This document shows positions 48,314 through 57,925 of a DNA stretch of 64,000 bases, piece by piece. The position numbers were made by a program, and so were the translations under genes. The first letter of the stretch is position 1, and every line of letters starts with the position of its first letter. The stretch is from the NCBI GenBank assembly GCA_012960305.1, contig DUBM01000001.1, positions 1-64,000 of the forward strand, read 5' to 3'. The stretch comes from Gammaproteobacteria bacterium (lineage in GTDB: Bacteria; Pseudomonadota; Gammaproteobacteria; Pseudomonadales; Pseudohongiellaceae). Below the pieces are notes generated by a model. The model ran no database searches. It worked only from the letters and a program-made list of their open reading frames with translations, and had not been told where the DNA came from.

Positions 48314-49090
48314 TTAAGACCGGCGACGAGACCAAATCCATACACCAGTCATTGCCATAAGCACAAATAATATTGCCATCAGATCAACGAGAAATACCCC
48401 CATACCTCCCAACACTCGGCCGCTGTGTATATCCAAGATAAAACGCTCCCAACTAAGCAAGGAACCACCATAGTCTTTCTGTATAGCAGCGGTCTTATCG
48501 CCGTCTAGCTTTGCCAGCGTATTGAAGCTCCTTATTGAGGCCTCCGCATTGACCCACTGTAGAGTATTCAGATTCACCTGCAGTGCAGCTTCACGAGTGC
48601 TAACGTAAACCGTGCCATCTGCGAAATTGCTGGAGCCCTGAATGTGTTGGATTCCCTGAGGCACACCATGGACGGAACCTAATATTTCAATTAGCTCGCC
48701 CGCTTCCGAAATCAGAATCAATTGAGTATCTGTGGCTGCAAGATAACCAAAACTCGTGCCCACTAAACCCTGCAAGGTGCTAAACACTCCTGGCATCCTA
48801 ATGTCATCAAAATACAGAGCGTCCGCTATAAGAGAAACCGAATGTTCATCAACTGTATAACTAAGTGTGATATCTGGAACTTCTATGTCGTACCAATTTA
48901 GAAGTAGGTCGGAATTTGTAAAGCGGGCATTAAGGCCAAGGGACAAACTGTGATGGAGAGCTAGGCCAGAAATGGACAGAAGTACCACAAAGAGCGCACT
49001 AACTATACCCATGCGACGATGGAGACTTAAAAGAGACCGTGGTCTTGCTAAGGACTTGGTCGAAATAGCACTCGAAGATTTGTTGCTCAA
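48314..49090 (-). CDS. PepSY-associated transmembrane protein
   Basis: The N-terminus reads LLSLHRRMGIVSALFVVLLS with a membrane helix at about 28-48. The C-terminus has WERFILDIHSGRVLGGMG followed by a second helix and a basic end (WIWSRRRS). The two His motifs (LHRR and DIHSG) close to the membrane are usual in PepSY_TM proteins, some of which are ferric-siderophore or haem-linked reductases. The periplasmic part of about 150 residues looks beta-rich. It sits between the FMN-binding and rhodanese genes and may pass electrons through the membrane (inference). Confidence 0.78.
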   Translation of the reverse strand: MSNKSSSAISTKSLARPRSLLSLHRRMGIVSALFVVLLSISGLALHHSLSLGLNARFTNSDLLLNWYDIEVPDITLSYTVDEHSVSLIADALYFDDIRMPGVFSTLQGLVGTSFGYLAATDTQLILISEAGELIEILGSVHGVPQGIQHIQGSSNFADGTVYVSTREAALQVNLNTLQWVNAEASIRSFNTLAKLDGDKTAAIQKDYGGSLLSWERFILDIHSGRVLGGMGVFLVDLMAILFVLMAMTGVWIWSRRRS

Positions 49091-49138
49091 ATGTCTGTGC
49101 CAGAAACTTAAATCATTGGCTAATGTCTAGAATTCGAA

Positions 49139-49669
49139 CTAAGTAGAAAGGGATTTAGCCAAGTACAAAACCAATCTCGAAACATTCGTCATAGCCCGAA
49201 CTGAAAGTGTTGCTCCGCTGATACCATCTATAGAACGACTCAGATGTTGAAGTTCCTGAATAGCGACACCATTAAACTGGCGCGTAAAAAAATCATACTT
49301 TATTTCCCAACCTCGCGACTCTCGAAAAGCCAAAACCTTAACTTCTTCAATCTGATTACTCTGGACAACAATACCAATGGTGATAGGTTCAGTTTTGCCA
49401 ATCTCATCTATTATCCAAGCGGAACGTTCGGCGTCACCCCAATAGCGAGCTCGAAGAAAGCCCGGTTTATGCCCAAGAATTTCCTCAGCAACCTGTTTTA
49501 CTTCTCCAGCAATCCAAACTGTATCGCTTTGAGGAATTTCCCCCACAAACACTCGGCGTAGAAAGTCTTCTGAAGAAATAAAATCGTCACTAGCAAATAC
49601 CAATGGAAAAACCAATATTGCTGAGAAAATTAGCACTAGCTTGGCACCGCATTTATTAATTATTTTCAC
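49139..49669 (-). CDS. Exported FMN-binding protein with covalent flavin motif
   Basis: A signal peptide of about 26 residues ends VFAS. The C-terminal domain has the flavinylation motif DGISGAT (148-154), in which T154 would receive FMN from ApbE, as in RnfG/NqrC-type domains. A preceding strand GIVVQSNQIEEVKVL and REXRGWE-type segment fit the FMN-binding fold. The protein should be a periplasmic one-flavin electron carrier. It starts 19 bases after the porin gene. No apbE gene is in the window. Confidence 0.85.
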   Translation of the reverse strand: MKIINKCGAKLVLIFSAILVFPLVFASDDFISSEDFLRRVFVGEIPQSDTVWIAGEVKQVAEEILGHKPGFLRARYWGDAERSAWIIDEIGKTEPITIGIVVQSNQIEEVKVLAFRESRGWEIKYDFFTRQFNGVAIQELQHLSRSIDGISGATLSVRAMTNVSRLVLYLAKSLST

Positions 49670-49688
49670 CTTTCAAACCCATTTAACA

Positions 49689-51032
49689 TTAAAACTGCCA
49701 ACCCATTCCAAAATTAAAACCATCCAAATCTCGAGCTCGATCATCACTCTCAAACTGATAATCTAATTTTAATACTGCATTACTATTGAGCCAGTAATTG
49801 AATCCCAATAACATTCGGTTTGTTGCAGAATCGTAAGCTGAAGCCACATTACTACCTGCCCTTTCATTAGTACGCTCAAGACGAGCAAAAGCTCCAAATT
49901 TTTCATTGAAGTAATAAGAAGGCTCAACATAGTAACCATATTGACGATCACGTCCTATTCCATTGTTCGTCAAGTCAGAATTTGCGACAGTCTCGATAGT
50001 GCTATCGATATCCCATTCGGCATAAAGACCTTTAAAGCCCCAAGGGCCGGATCTATAAGCTATATGAGCCTCACTCAGCACACCTCCCAGATCTACTACT
50101 GGGTTGCCAAATACATCAATCACGCCATCGCGACCGATATTACTTCGGGTACTCCCATCTTGAGTCATATCCGGCTGTACCTGCACAGACAAACCTAATT
50201 CCAACCCGGGGATTCCGGTATAACGAAGCCGACCAGTGTAGGCAGGACTATCCATTTCCGCACGGGCGCCACTTTGTCGAGAGTCTCGAATAGCCAATTC
50301 ATCACCATTGCCACTTTCAAAGAACAGCCCCTCATGAATACCTAGGTCGTAACTGAAACCACCACCTAATTGTCCCGCAAATTTGATACCGTTTACTCGG
50401 TAGGTAGATGGAATAATTCGAGATTCAATACGATTACGTTCCACGCCAAAAAACGTGTTCGGTTCATGCGTTTCATTAATCAAGCCCATAGGAACTAGGT
50501 GCATACCGGCCAAGACATTGTGATTCCGGGAATAATCCCACTCAAGATAGGCCTGCTCTACCTCAACAGCCCCCGGTGAGCGAGCATCGTCATTTATAAA
50601 AGAATGCTCGATTTCCAGCTCCGAAACAAAGCGGAGGTTGTCAGTAAATGCATGACTAGCAAATAGTACAAACCTTTGGATATCTAGCTCTTTAGAAGAA
50701 GCGGTACTGGTTTCATTGTTATAAAGCATTTCTCCATAGCCACCGATGGTCGTTCTATCTGCCCAGGTACTAGATCCATTTCTCTCCGGTTGATCAATAA
50801 TTTCACCTACTGCCTCGATACGTTCAGAGTTTTCTAAAGACTGAATCTCTACGGACCTGGTAACACCACGAGTAGACGCCAATTCTTCTTTCAATTCATC
50901 TAGCTCAGCTTGCTGCTTCTGCACAATTTGCCACAGCTGCTCCACAGTCGGAGAATCTTCAGCAGCAATACATGCACTGCTGCCAAATATGATCAGTAAA
51001 ACTACAATTGTTACTGATTTATGTACATACAC
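49689..51032 (-). CDS. Outer membrane porin (phosphate-selective OprP/OprO-like)
   Basis: A signal peptide of about 24 residues is followed by a coiled-coil trimerisation stretch (EQLWQIVQKQQAELDELKEE) and then beta-barrel strands with alternating pattern, ending in a terminal aromatic residue (FNFGMGWQF). The middle part (FVLFASHAFTDNLRFVSELE and AYLEWDYS) is typical of the porin O/P group. It is the first gene of a four-gene operon under a Fur-like box. The true solute is not known; iron control would argue against phosphate. Confidence 0.85.
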   Translation of the reverse strand: MYVHKSVTIVVLLIIFGSSACIAAEDSPTVEQLWQIVQKQQAELDELKEELASTRGVTRSVEIQSLENSERIEAVGEIIDQPERNGSSTWADRTTIGGYGEMLYNNETSTASSKELDIQRFVLFASHAFTDNLRFVSELEIEHSFINDDARSPGAVEVEQAYLEWDYSRNHNVLAGMHLVPMGLINETHEPNTFFGVERNRIESRIIPSTYRVNGIKFAGQLGGGFSYDLGIHEGLFFESGNGDELAIRDSRQSGARAEMDSPAYTGRLRYTGIPGLELGLSVQVQPDMTQDGSTRSNIGRDGVIDVFGNPVVDLGGVLSEAHIAYRSGPWGFKGLYAEWDIDSTIETVANSDLTNNGIGRDRQYGYYVEPSYYFNEKFGAFARLERTNERAGSNVASAYDSATNRMLLGFNYWLNSNAVLKLDYQFESDDRARDLDGFNFGMGWQF

Positions 51033-51138
51033 AATTAATTCCCCACGGATAAAACGTTGCTAGGCATACTAGATCGGACTAACGCTAATCAACTGAGCTA
51101 CGAGTAGACTGAGCATTTCTTTTTAAATGACGCAAAGA

Positions 51139-51176
51139 AGCATAAATCAATATTAATCTAAATGCAAATCATTATC
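51139..51176 (-). promoter_or_regulatory. Promoter with overlapping Fur-like box, porin operon
   Basis: On the minus strand TTGCAT (51162-51167), 17 bases and TATGCT (51139-51144) form a plausible sigma70 promoter. The 19 bases 51158-51176 match the Fur consensus at 14 positions, with one half (ATCATTATC) perfect, and cover the -35. Repression by Fur with iron is the expected outcome. Confidence 0.6.
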
Positions 51177-51475
51177 ATTAAGGTTAATGGCAATGATTTA
51201 CCTGGTAAGTTTTTGCCTATGGATGACTCAAAAGTGATCAGATGCGAGAGGGAAAGACATAGATCATTTCCTCAGGACGGGTTGAGAATTACGGGGAAAA
51301 ATTAGCGAAGTAAACGAGATGCAAGCCACTACCCGCTAGAAGGAGCCTAAAACTAGGAGTAAGAGCAAGTAACGATTTCTGCAGCCCAATCCACTCGATG
51401 ACCCCTTGTATGGATGGGATATTACTAAATCAAGCCCGCTTCCCGCTGGCTTTGGGATAGGAAAAGTCGAGCCGC
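51177..51475. other. Intergenic stretch between the porin promoter and leuA end
   Basis: No gene is seen. A weak hairpin, AAGCC (51432-51436) with GGCTT (51448-51452) extended by GC pairs around one mismatch, lies about 25 bases past the leuA stop and may end its transcript; the T-run is poor. Confidence 0.4.
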
Positions 51476-53140
51476 TCAGGCTGCGACTTGCTTTTCGCTT
51501 AGTAACTGGCTGGCTGCATTCATAAAAGCATTTAATGAGGAGGAAATAATATCTTTACTAATAGCAATACCGGTATAACGCCCTCCTTCGCACTTTAGCT
51601 GAATATAGGTAACAGCTTCAGCATCGGCGCCTTGACCAAGAGCATGCTCTCCATATTCCATGATTTCAAAATCAATCTTAATAGCATTCTTCAGGGCAAT
51701 TACAAATGCATCCAAAACACCATCGCCCTCACCGTTAATTTCTATTTCTTTGCCAAAATAAGCCAACTTGGCAGTAAATGTTTCTCGGCCTTCATGCTTT
51801 GCGATTGTAAAATCCTCCAGGCCCAACATCTTTTCATTATTCAAATAGTACTGATTAAATAGATTCCAGATTTCATCAGGGTGAATCTCCTGACCACTTT
51901 CCTCTGTTACTTTTTGCACCACTCTACTAAATTCTATTTGTAACCAACGCGGTAGCTCGAAGCCGAATTTGTTTGCCAAAACATAAGCAACTCCGCCCTT
52001 ACCTGATTGGCTATTTACACGAATTACGTCTTGATATGTTCGCCCGATATCGCGAGGATCGATTGGCAGGTATGCAACCTCCCAGGATGATCCTTCTTCA
52101 TACATATCTAGACATTTTTTAATTGCATCTTGGTGAGAACCGGAAAAAGCGGTAAAAACCAGGTCGCCGGAATAGGCCTGACGAGGATGGACGTCAATCT
52201 GAGTGCACTCACGAATAACGGAGACTATTTTATCCATGTCATGAAAATCCAGTTCCGGGTCTATACCCTGGCTATATAAATTCATAGCCATTACTACGAT
52301 ATCCATATTGCCAGTGCGCTCGCCATTGCCCAATAGGGTCCCCTCAACTCTTTGCGCGCCAGCCATAACTGCTAATTCAGCCGCTCCAACTGCACAACTC
52401 CGATCGTTATGAGTATGCAGGCTGACAATAATTGATTCTCGGTTTTTAATATTGCGGCAGAACCATTCAACCTGATCTGCATAAATGTTTGGCGTGGCCA
52501 TTTCAACTGTCGATGGTAAATTAATTATACTGCAGCGCTCTGGCGTTGGTTGCCAGACATCATTTACTGCATCACATACTGCAACGGCGAAATCTACCTC
52601 AGTCCCTGTAAAACTTTCTGGAGAGTATTCAAAAGTCCAATCTGTTTCTGGCGCGAGCTCCGCACAACGCTTTACTTCTGTAGCTCCCTCAACGGCAATT
52701 TCAATTATGCCGGCTTTATCGGTCTTGAAAACTTTTTCTCTTTGCACAACGGAAGTGGAATTGTAGACGTGTAGTATCGCCTTCTTCACACCTTTGAGTG
52801 ATTCAAATGTTCTTTGGATTAGCTCAGGTCGTGCCTGAGTAAGAACCTGAATTGTGACGTCATCAGGAATTTTATTTCCTGTGACAAGACTGCGAACGAA
52901 ATCAAAGTCCGGTTGTGAAGCAGCAGGGAAGCCTACTTCAATTTGTTTGAATCCTACCTCCACCAGCAGCTCAAACATTTTCCCCTTCTGACTCACCGAC
53001 ATAGGTTCAATGAGCGCCTGATTGCCGTCTCGCAGATCGACACTACACCATATCGGTGCCTCGGTGATTTGTTGGTCAGGCCATGTTCGACCTTTAATAT
53101 CGATAGGCTGAAATGGTTTGTACTTGCGATGGTCAAACAT
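51476..53140 (-). CDS. leuA: 2-isopropylmalate synthase, long LeuA type
   Basis: The N-terminus KYKPFQPIDIKGRTWPDQ and SVDLRDGNQALIEPM are typical of the long (about 550-residue) LeuA found in actinobacteria and some proteobacteria. The DRDG-like metal motif, VSLHTHNDRSCAVGAAELA and GNGERTGNMD mark the TIM-barrel, and a C-terminal regulatory domain follows (INGEGDGVLDAFV). It condenses acetyl-CoA with 2-oxoisovalerate in leucine synthesis and is usually inhibited by leucine. An Lrp-type regulator is divergent. A 20-base palindrome in the leader lies 41 bases before the ATG. Confidence 0.95.
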   Translation of the reverse strand: MFDHRKYKPFQPIDIKGRTWPDQQITEAPIWCSVDLRDGNQALIEPMSVSQKGKMFELLVEVGFKQIEVGFPAASQPDFDFVRSLVTGNKIPDDVTIQVLTQARPELIQRTFESLKGVKKAILHVYNSTSVVQREKVFKTDKAGIIEIAVEGATEVKRCAELAPETDWTFEYSPESFTGTEVDFAVAVCDAVNDVWQPTPERCSIINLPSTVEMATPNIYADQVEWFCRNIKNRESIIVSLHTHNDRSCAVGAAELAVMAGAQRVEGTLLGNGERTGNMDIVVMAMNLYSQGIDPELDFHDMDKIVSVIRECTQIDVHPRQAYSGDLVFTAFSGSHQDAIKKCLDMYEEGSSWEVAYLPIDPRDIGRTYQDVIRVNSQSGKGGVAYVLANKFGFELPRWLQIEFSRVVQKVTEESGQEIHPDEIWNLFNQYYLNNEKMLGLEDFTIAKHEGRETFTAKLAYFGKEIEINGEGDGVLDAFVIALKNAIKIDFEIMEYGEHALGQGADAEAVTYIQLKCEGGRYTGIAISKDIISSSLNAFMNAASQLLSEKQVAA

Positions 53141-53180
53141 TCTGTATTCCTGCCTTTCTAGTTCTTAGATACTACTTCAT

Positions 53181-53200
53181 GGAACTTAGTTCAAAGTTCC
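53181..53200. promoter_or_regulatory. Palindrome in the leuA leader
   Basis: GGAACTT (53181-53187) and AAGTTCC (53194-53200) pair perfectly across six bases, and TTCA/TGAA extends the stem with one bulge. It lies 41-60 bases before the leuA start on the minus strand. It may be an RNA leader hairpin or a dimeric operator. Confidence 0.45.
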
Positions 53201-53423
53201 TGAAAACTTCTTGCACCGACTGACTATCTTTTGAACTCAATTTTGCTGGTTTTCTTCAGAGCTTTAGCGATCCGGATAATCACGCTTTTGCTACCGATAG
53301 CTGCTAAATCCAGGGATCACCCGCTAGACAACTTAAGTTCGTGAAGCATAGAGAAAAATCGGTGGTGAATCTACGCATAAATTTCACTCAAACTAGGAAT
53401 TATTAGATTTATTATCTATTATT

Positions 53424-53450
53424 GAGTATATTATTGAGCATATTATCTAA
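53424..53450. promoter_or_regulatory. Possible Lrp-type binding sites between leuA and the Lrp-family gene
   Basis: Two overlapping 15-base sites, GAGTATATTATTGAG (53424) and GAGCATATTATCTAA (53436), match the known Lrp consensus at about 12 and 11 positions. They are spaced 12 bases apart in an AT-rich direct-repeat region 49-75 bases before the regulator start. Confidence 0.4.
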
Positions 53451-53498
53451 CATTATTGTAATTATAATGATTACTAACTCTCAAATGGAGATTTAAAT

Positions 53499-53978
53499 AT
53501 GCAACTGGATAAGTTGGACACTCGTATTCTCAGGGAATTACAAAGCAACGGCGCTATCACTAATCTCGAATTAGCGGACAAGGTTGGCCTATCACCCTCA
53601 CCCTGCGCCCGTCGGGTTAAGCAACTGCAAGATATTGGTATTATTGAACGTCATGTAACGCTGCTGAACGCATCTAAATTGGACCTAAAACTTACTGCTC
53701 TTATCCAAATTAGTATGGACCGGCACACCCCTGACCGTTTTGAAATCTTTGAGGAACAAGTAAAGAGCTACCCAGAAGTTGTGGAGTGCCTTTTGATAAC
53801 CGGCCAATCCGCCGACTATCAAATAAAAGTTGTGGTACCAGATATGGAGTACTACCAGGTATTCCTCTTAAATAAGATTACCCGTATTGAAGGGGTGAGT
53901 GATGTGCATTCCAGTTTCATGTTACGTGAAGTACTAAACACTACAGAGTTACCACTCAATCATATTAGCTTCTCGTAA
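53499..53978 (+). CDS. Lrp/AsnC-family transcriptional regulator
   Basis: The N-terminal helix-turn-helix is seen in LDTRILRELQSNGAITNLEL and VGLSPSPCARRVKQL. The C-terminal RAM domain follows with PEVVECLLITGQSADYQIKV, the ligand-binding and octamer-forming part. Length is 159 residues. TGGAGA lies before the ATG. Divergence from leuA suggests control of leucine synthesis and of itself (inference). It is shorter in the linker than global Lrp, and its ligand is not known. Confidence 0.93.
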   Translation: MQLDKLDTRILRELQSNGAITNLELADKVGLSPSPCARRVKQLQDIGIIERHVTLLNASKLDLKLTALIQISMDRHTPDRFEIFEEQVKSYPEVVECLLITGQSADYQIKVVVPDMEYYQVFLLNKITRIEGVSDVHSSFMLREVLNTTELPLNHISFS

Positions 53979-54067
53979 TATTTAAATAACGAGCTCTCGG
54001 CATTTAAAACTGATCGTTTAAATATTTGTATGAGACAAAAATTAAATGAATATCGAAGGAGACCCAT

Positions 54068-54661
54068 TTGTCAGAATCTATAGACTACTACCTCTCATTA
54101 ATTTCACCTTGGTCCTACCTGGGGCATGAGAGGCTGCAAAAAATGGCAAGAGAATATGGTACAGAGATTAAAGTCCACCCGGTTGATCTTTCAATAATTT
54201 TCCCGGCTACTGGCGGCATACCTCTGCCAAAAAGATCACTCCAACGCATCGAATATCGTATGCAGGAATTGATCCGTTGGCGCGATCATCTCAAGTTACC
54301 TCTGACACTAAATCCACGGCATTTTCCTGTTCGTGATAGGCAAGCTGCAATCATGGTAGTAAACCTTCGAGAACAAGATCCTGCCGCTGCGACTGATTTA
54401 GCTGGGGCTCTTTTGCGCGCTGTTTGGGTGGAAGAACGAGACATTAGTGACCAAGAGACACTTCTCACTATTGCCAGAGAGAATAATCAAGATGGTAATG
54501 AGCTGTTAAGTAATCCGGCGAGATGTGAAAACACAATCGCCAAAGATACAGAGGAAGCAGTTTCCCGCGGTATTTTTGGTGCTCCAAGTTATGTTTATCG
54601 AGATCAAATTTATTGGGGACAGGATCGCCTAGACTTTCTTTATCGGTCGCTTGCAAGATAG
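54068..54661 (+). CDS. DsbA-fold 2-hydroxychromene-2-carboxylate isomerase-like protein
   Basis: Translation starts at TTG 54068, chosen because AAGGAG stands six bases upstream and no ATG fits. The family start IDYYLSLISPWSYLGHERL has the Ser-Pro-Trp-Ser active site that uses glutathione. Later landmarks are HVHPVDLSIIFPATGG-like (here VHPVDLS) and GIFGAPSYVYRDQIYWGQDRL. HCCA isomerases act in naphthalene breakdown, but no other catabolic gene is here, so the role may be a general glutathione transferase. It is 89 bases after the Lrp gene and converges with the response regulator. Confidence 0.88.
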   Translation: MSESIDYYLSLISPWSYLGHERLQKMAREYGTEIKVHPVDLSIIFPATGGIPLPKRSLQRIEYRMQELIRWRDHLKLPLTLNPRHFPVRDRQAAIMVVNLREQDPAAATDLAGALLRAVWVEERDISDQETLLTIARENNQDGNELLSNPARCENTIAKDTEEAVSRGIFGAPSYVYRDQIYWGQDRLDFLYRSLAR

Positions 54662-54676
54662 GGTTAAGAATACGTA

Positions 54677-55507
54677 CTAGAAAAAATACTTAGCCTTTTC
54701 TTTGTAGGATCTACTCATTTTTAAAGATGTGCCACAAAACAAAATGAGATGATATTCGCCATTGATATGAGAAGATACTTTTTCTATTTTATCTAAGTTA
54801 ACGATTGTCGAGCGATGGATACGTTGGAAGATCGAAGGATCAAGTGTGGCTTCTAGATCTTTCATGGTTGTTCTCATGATATGAGTTATACCTTTTACAT
54901 GCACGCACATGTAGTCGCCAGCTGCATCAATCCATTCAATATCTTTCACCGGAACAAAAGTTATCGAAGAGCCGTCTTTTATGGCGAGTCGATCCGCATG
55001 CTCGATTAACTCTTCTTGGTTATCCAGTAATTCACCAATAGCAAATTCAGATTTTCCAGTAATATTGATTACCAAATCCAACAAACGCTGTTTTTCATCA
55101 ATGGCTGATTTCTGCCCACTCTGCCGCATGGCTTTATCAATCGCTTCAGAAAGGCGTTCTGCTTCAACTGGCTTCAATAAATAATCTATTGCATGGAGAT
55201 TAAATGCATCTATAGCAAATGCATCATAGGCAGTGACAAAAATAAGCATCGGCAAAATATCAGTTTGAATTTCGCTGATCATCTCAATTCCGCTCATCCC
55301 TGGCATCTGAATATCAACAAATACTAGATCCGGCTCATGCTCAACAATTGCAGCTAGCGCATCGCGCGCATTTTGACATTGAGCTACTATTTCGATTTGA
55401 GAATATTCAACTAACCGCAAAAATAATCCTTGCCGCGCGAGAGTCTCATCATCGACTAGTACTACTTGCAATTTTTGCTGATCAATCTCGCTCATAAGGA
55501 ATTTCAA
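54677..55507 (-). CDS. LytTR-family response regulator
   Basis: The receiver domain has the acidic pair VLVDDE at 17-21, phospho-acceptor D65 (LVFVDIQMPG) and the conserved Thr and Lys (FVTAYD, YLLKPVE). The C-terminal LytTR DNA-binding domain is clear (VKDIEWIDAAGDYMCVHV, FQRIHRSTIVNLDKIEKV). Length is 276. It overlaps the end of the histidine kinase gene by 26 bases, which suggests coupled translation. The pair resembles AlgZ/AlgR or LytS/LytR systems; target genes cannot be told. Confidence 0.93.
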   Translation of the reverse strand: MKFLMSEIDQQKLQVVLVDDETLARQGLFLRLVEYSQIEIVAQCQNARDALAAIVEHEPDLVFVDIQMPGMSGIEMISEIQTDILPMLIFVTAYDAFAIDAFNLHAIDYLLKPVEAERLSEAIDKAMRQSGQKSAIDEKQRLLDLVINITGKSEFAIGELLDNQEELIEHADRLAIKDGSSITFVPVKDIEWIDAAGDYMCVHVKGITHIMRTTMKDLEATLDPSIFQRIHRSTIVNLDKIEKVSSHINGEYHLILFCGTSLKMSRSYKEKAKYFF

Positions 55508-56594
55508 CTCTAACTGTTAACCCGTGTGGATGGGCATTGGAGAAAACCAATTTATGATTGCTACTATATATTTCATTTAATCTATTTCTAATATTGCTGA
55601 TACCAACTCCTGAAGAGGAAGCTATCCCTTCTGTTAATTCTGTGCCAGCAGACAGTCCAGGGCCATCGTCAGTTACTTCCAGCGATAGTAATCCGTTGAT
55701 AACTTTTGCAGAAATTTGGATTGTCCCTCCACTTTCGCTCTTTGAAAGCCCATGCTTTATACAGTTTTCTATAAGCGGTTGTAGTATTAAGGTTGGTACA
55801 AGGGCAGTTTCAGAATCAGCTGAAATATCGAAATCCAACTTCAAGCGCTCAGCGAATCTGACTTTTTCGATATCCAAGTAAAGCCGGGAAGTTTCCAACT
55901 CATGAGCAAGGCTAACCATGGCTAAAGGAGAGTGATCGAGGGAATAGCGCAGAAACTTACTTAGCTTTGTAAGCATTTGATTGGCCTGTTCGGTGGATCT
56001 CGACAACACCAGAGTTGAAATTGCATTCAGAGTATTAAATAAGAAATGAGGATTAAGTTGGTAGCGCAACATTAACAATTGAGCTTCACGAGCCAGAGCC
56101 TCGGAGCGCAAACTCTTCTCTTGTTCCGCCTGCAAGAGTTGGTAATATTTAATAATGAAATAAAGAGCACTCCACGTCAGCATTAATAGTAAGCCTCCCT
56201 CAATTCCTTCAAATAAATTTAAGCCCTCTAATCGCTCTGCGGATAAATCATTGGCTCTGCTGAAAATAATTAGTTCACCAAAGACTGGTTGAATAATATA
56301 GTTCCGAATTGGTGTCCAGATAAGAGCGGCAAAAATAGAACCAAACCAACCTATAAGAAAACGAACTATAAATCCTCTGTCCCACACCAACCGATAAATA
56401 AGTCGCAGCCCGGCAGTAACTATTATTCCCACTGCGGCGCTTAGGCTAAAAACCAAAACACGATCTAAGATGGACTCTGGAGGGCCGGAGAGCAGTTCAA
56501 GCAGTAACCGCATGAACACCCAGATACTCCAGCCGATGATCTGAAATATCCAGAACTGTTTACTTCTTGTTATTACGAAAGACACATTGCTCAT
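55482..56594 (-). CDS. LytS-type membrane sensor histidine kinase
   Basis: About four membrane helices fill residues 12-150 without a large outer loop. The kinase core is of the His_kinase (PF06580) type: phospho-His 183 in LNPHFLFNTLNAIS, and the ATP site with PTLILQPLIENCIKHG and VTDDGPGLS. Length is 370. The signal may be within the membrane or cell envelope. It is followed by its response regulator. The start ATG lies 61 bases from the mdh end, so it has its own or a shared promoter. Confidence 0.92.
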   Translation of the reverse strand: MSNVSFVITRSKQFWIFQIIGWSIWVFMRLLLELLSGPPESILDRVLVFSLSAAVGIIVTAGLRLIYRLVWDRGFIVRFLIGWFGSIFAALIWTPIRNYIIQPVFGELIIFSRANDLSAERLEGLNLFEGIEGGLLLMLTWSALYFIIKYYQLLQAEQEKSLRSEALAREAQLLMLRYQLNPHFLFNTLNAISTLVLSRSTEQANQMLTKLSKFLRYSLDHSPLAMVSLAHELETSRLYLDIEKVRFAERLKLDFDISADSETALVPTLILQPLIENCIKHGLSKSESGGTIQISAKVINGLLSLEVTDDGPGLSAGTELTEGIASSSGVGISNIRNRLNEIYSSNHKLVFSNAHPHGLTVRVEIPYERD

Positions 56595-56655
56595 AATATT
56601 AGATCAGAATCGGCTATATGCGACTCCGTCCTCAGTCTGAGTTTAGAAGAGCAAT

Positions 56656-57633
56656 CTAAGGGAGTAGTTGGGCTACTGCGTCGCGCTCTTCTTTTAGTTC
56701 TTTTTCGGTATTATCAATAAGACCTTGGCTTACTTCACTAATGTTCAGATTCTGGACAATTGAGTAGCTGCCATTCTCACAAATAACTGGATAAGAGAAA
56801 ATCAGCCCTTCTTCAATACCATAACTCCCTTCGCTGTGAATTCCCATGCTAACTATCTTGCCATTCGTTCCTAATACCCAATCACGAAGGTGTTCGATGG
56901 CTGCGTTTGCTGCAGAAGCGGCACTGGATAGACCACGGGCCTTAATAATTGCTGCGCCTCTTTGTTGCACAGTAGGGATAAATTCATTGAGAGTCCAAGA
57001 TTCATCAACCAATTCTGTCGCAGCTTGACCGGCAACGGAGCAATGATTTATATCCGGGTATTGGGTTGCGGAATGATTTCCCCAAATAATCATGCCATCA
57101 ACTTCGGTATTGTGAGATTCAGTTTTCTCCGCTAATTGCGCGATTGCCCTGTTGTGATCCAAACGCATCATTGCAGTAAACTGACCGGGATTCAGAGACG
57201 GAGCATTACGATAAGCAATAAGCGCATTCGTATTAGCAGGGTTTCCTACTACCAGAACTTTCACTTCGGGATTCGCATTATCATTGATCGCCTTGCCCTG
57301 CACAGAAAAAATTTGCGCATTAGCTTCTAATAAATCTTTCCTCTCCATGCCAGGCCCGCGAGGCCGCGCACCAACTAACAGACAGTAGTCTGCGTTTTTA
57401 AACGCGATACTTGGATCATCGGATTGGACAATTCCGGCTACCAAAGGAAAAGCACAATCTTCAATTTCCATGACCGTTCCGGCAAGGGCCTTCATGGCGG
57501 GAGTAATTTCTAACAGTTGTAAGATAACAGGCTGATCTGTTCCTAACATCTCGCCAGCGGCGATTCTAAATAGCAAGGAGTAACTGATCTGCCCTGCCGC
57601 TCCGGTTATGGCAACTCGCACTGGTGCTTTCAT
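56656..57633 (-). CDS. mdh: Malate dehydrogenase (NAD-dependent)
   Basis: The Rossmann start is [19 protein letters not shown], the mobile loop with substrate Arg is [18 protein letters not shown] contact is [13 protein letters not shown] and the catalytic His is in [13 protein letters not shown]. At 325 residues it belongs to the cytosolic-type MDH found in many proteobacteria, not to the 312-residue Escherichia coli type. It oxidises malate to oxaloacetate in the TCA cycle. It stands alone, with nearly 300 bases to queA. Confidence 0.97.
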   Translation of the reverse strand: MKAPVRVAITGAAGQISYSLLFRIAAGEMLGTDQPVILQLLEITPAMKALAGTVMEIEDCAFPLVAGIVQSDDPSIAFKNADYCLLVGARPRGPGMERKDLLEANAQIFSVQGKAINDNANPEVKVLVVGNPANTNALIAYRNAPSLNPGQFTAMMRLDHNRAIAQLAEKTESHNTEVDGMIIWGNHSATQYPDINHCSVAGQAATELVDESWTLNEFIPTVQQRGAAIIKARGLSSAASAANAAIEHLRDWVLGTNGKIVSMGIHSEGSYGIEEGLIFSYPVICENGSYSIVQNLNISEVSQGLIDNTEKELKEERDAVAQLLP

Positions 57634-57925
57634 TTTTTGACTATTCCTTATTTATTTTGGTTAATTGAACGAAATTCCGTTCATTGTTAATTATCAGCCT
57701 TAGTTTTGTATCTGATATTTGGGCTGCGCAGTATAGCAGAATTTATGGGCAAACCTAAGCATAGTCTAGTCTCGAAGAAGATCTTAAGTCAGTGCTTCTT
57801 AGCGGCAATGAGATCAATATTACCCAGTTTCTTAGTGGAGGATCGAGCTTATCAGCGCAGAATTATCTGGAGTATTTTTAGGCGGTTACCTCAACTCTCA
57901 CAAATCCCCCAGATGAAAAAGATCC

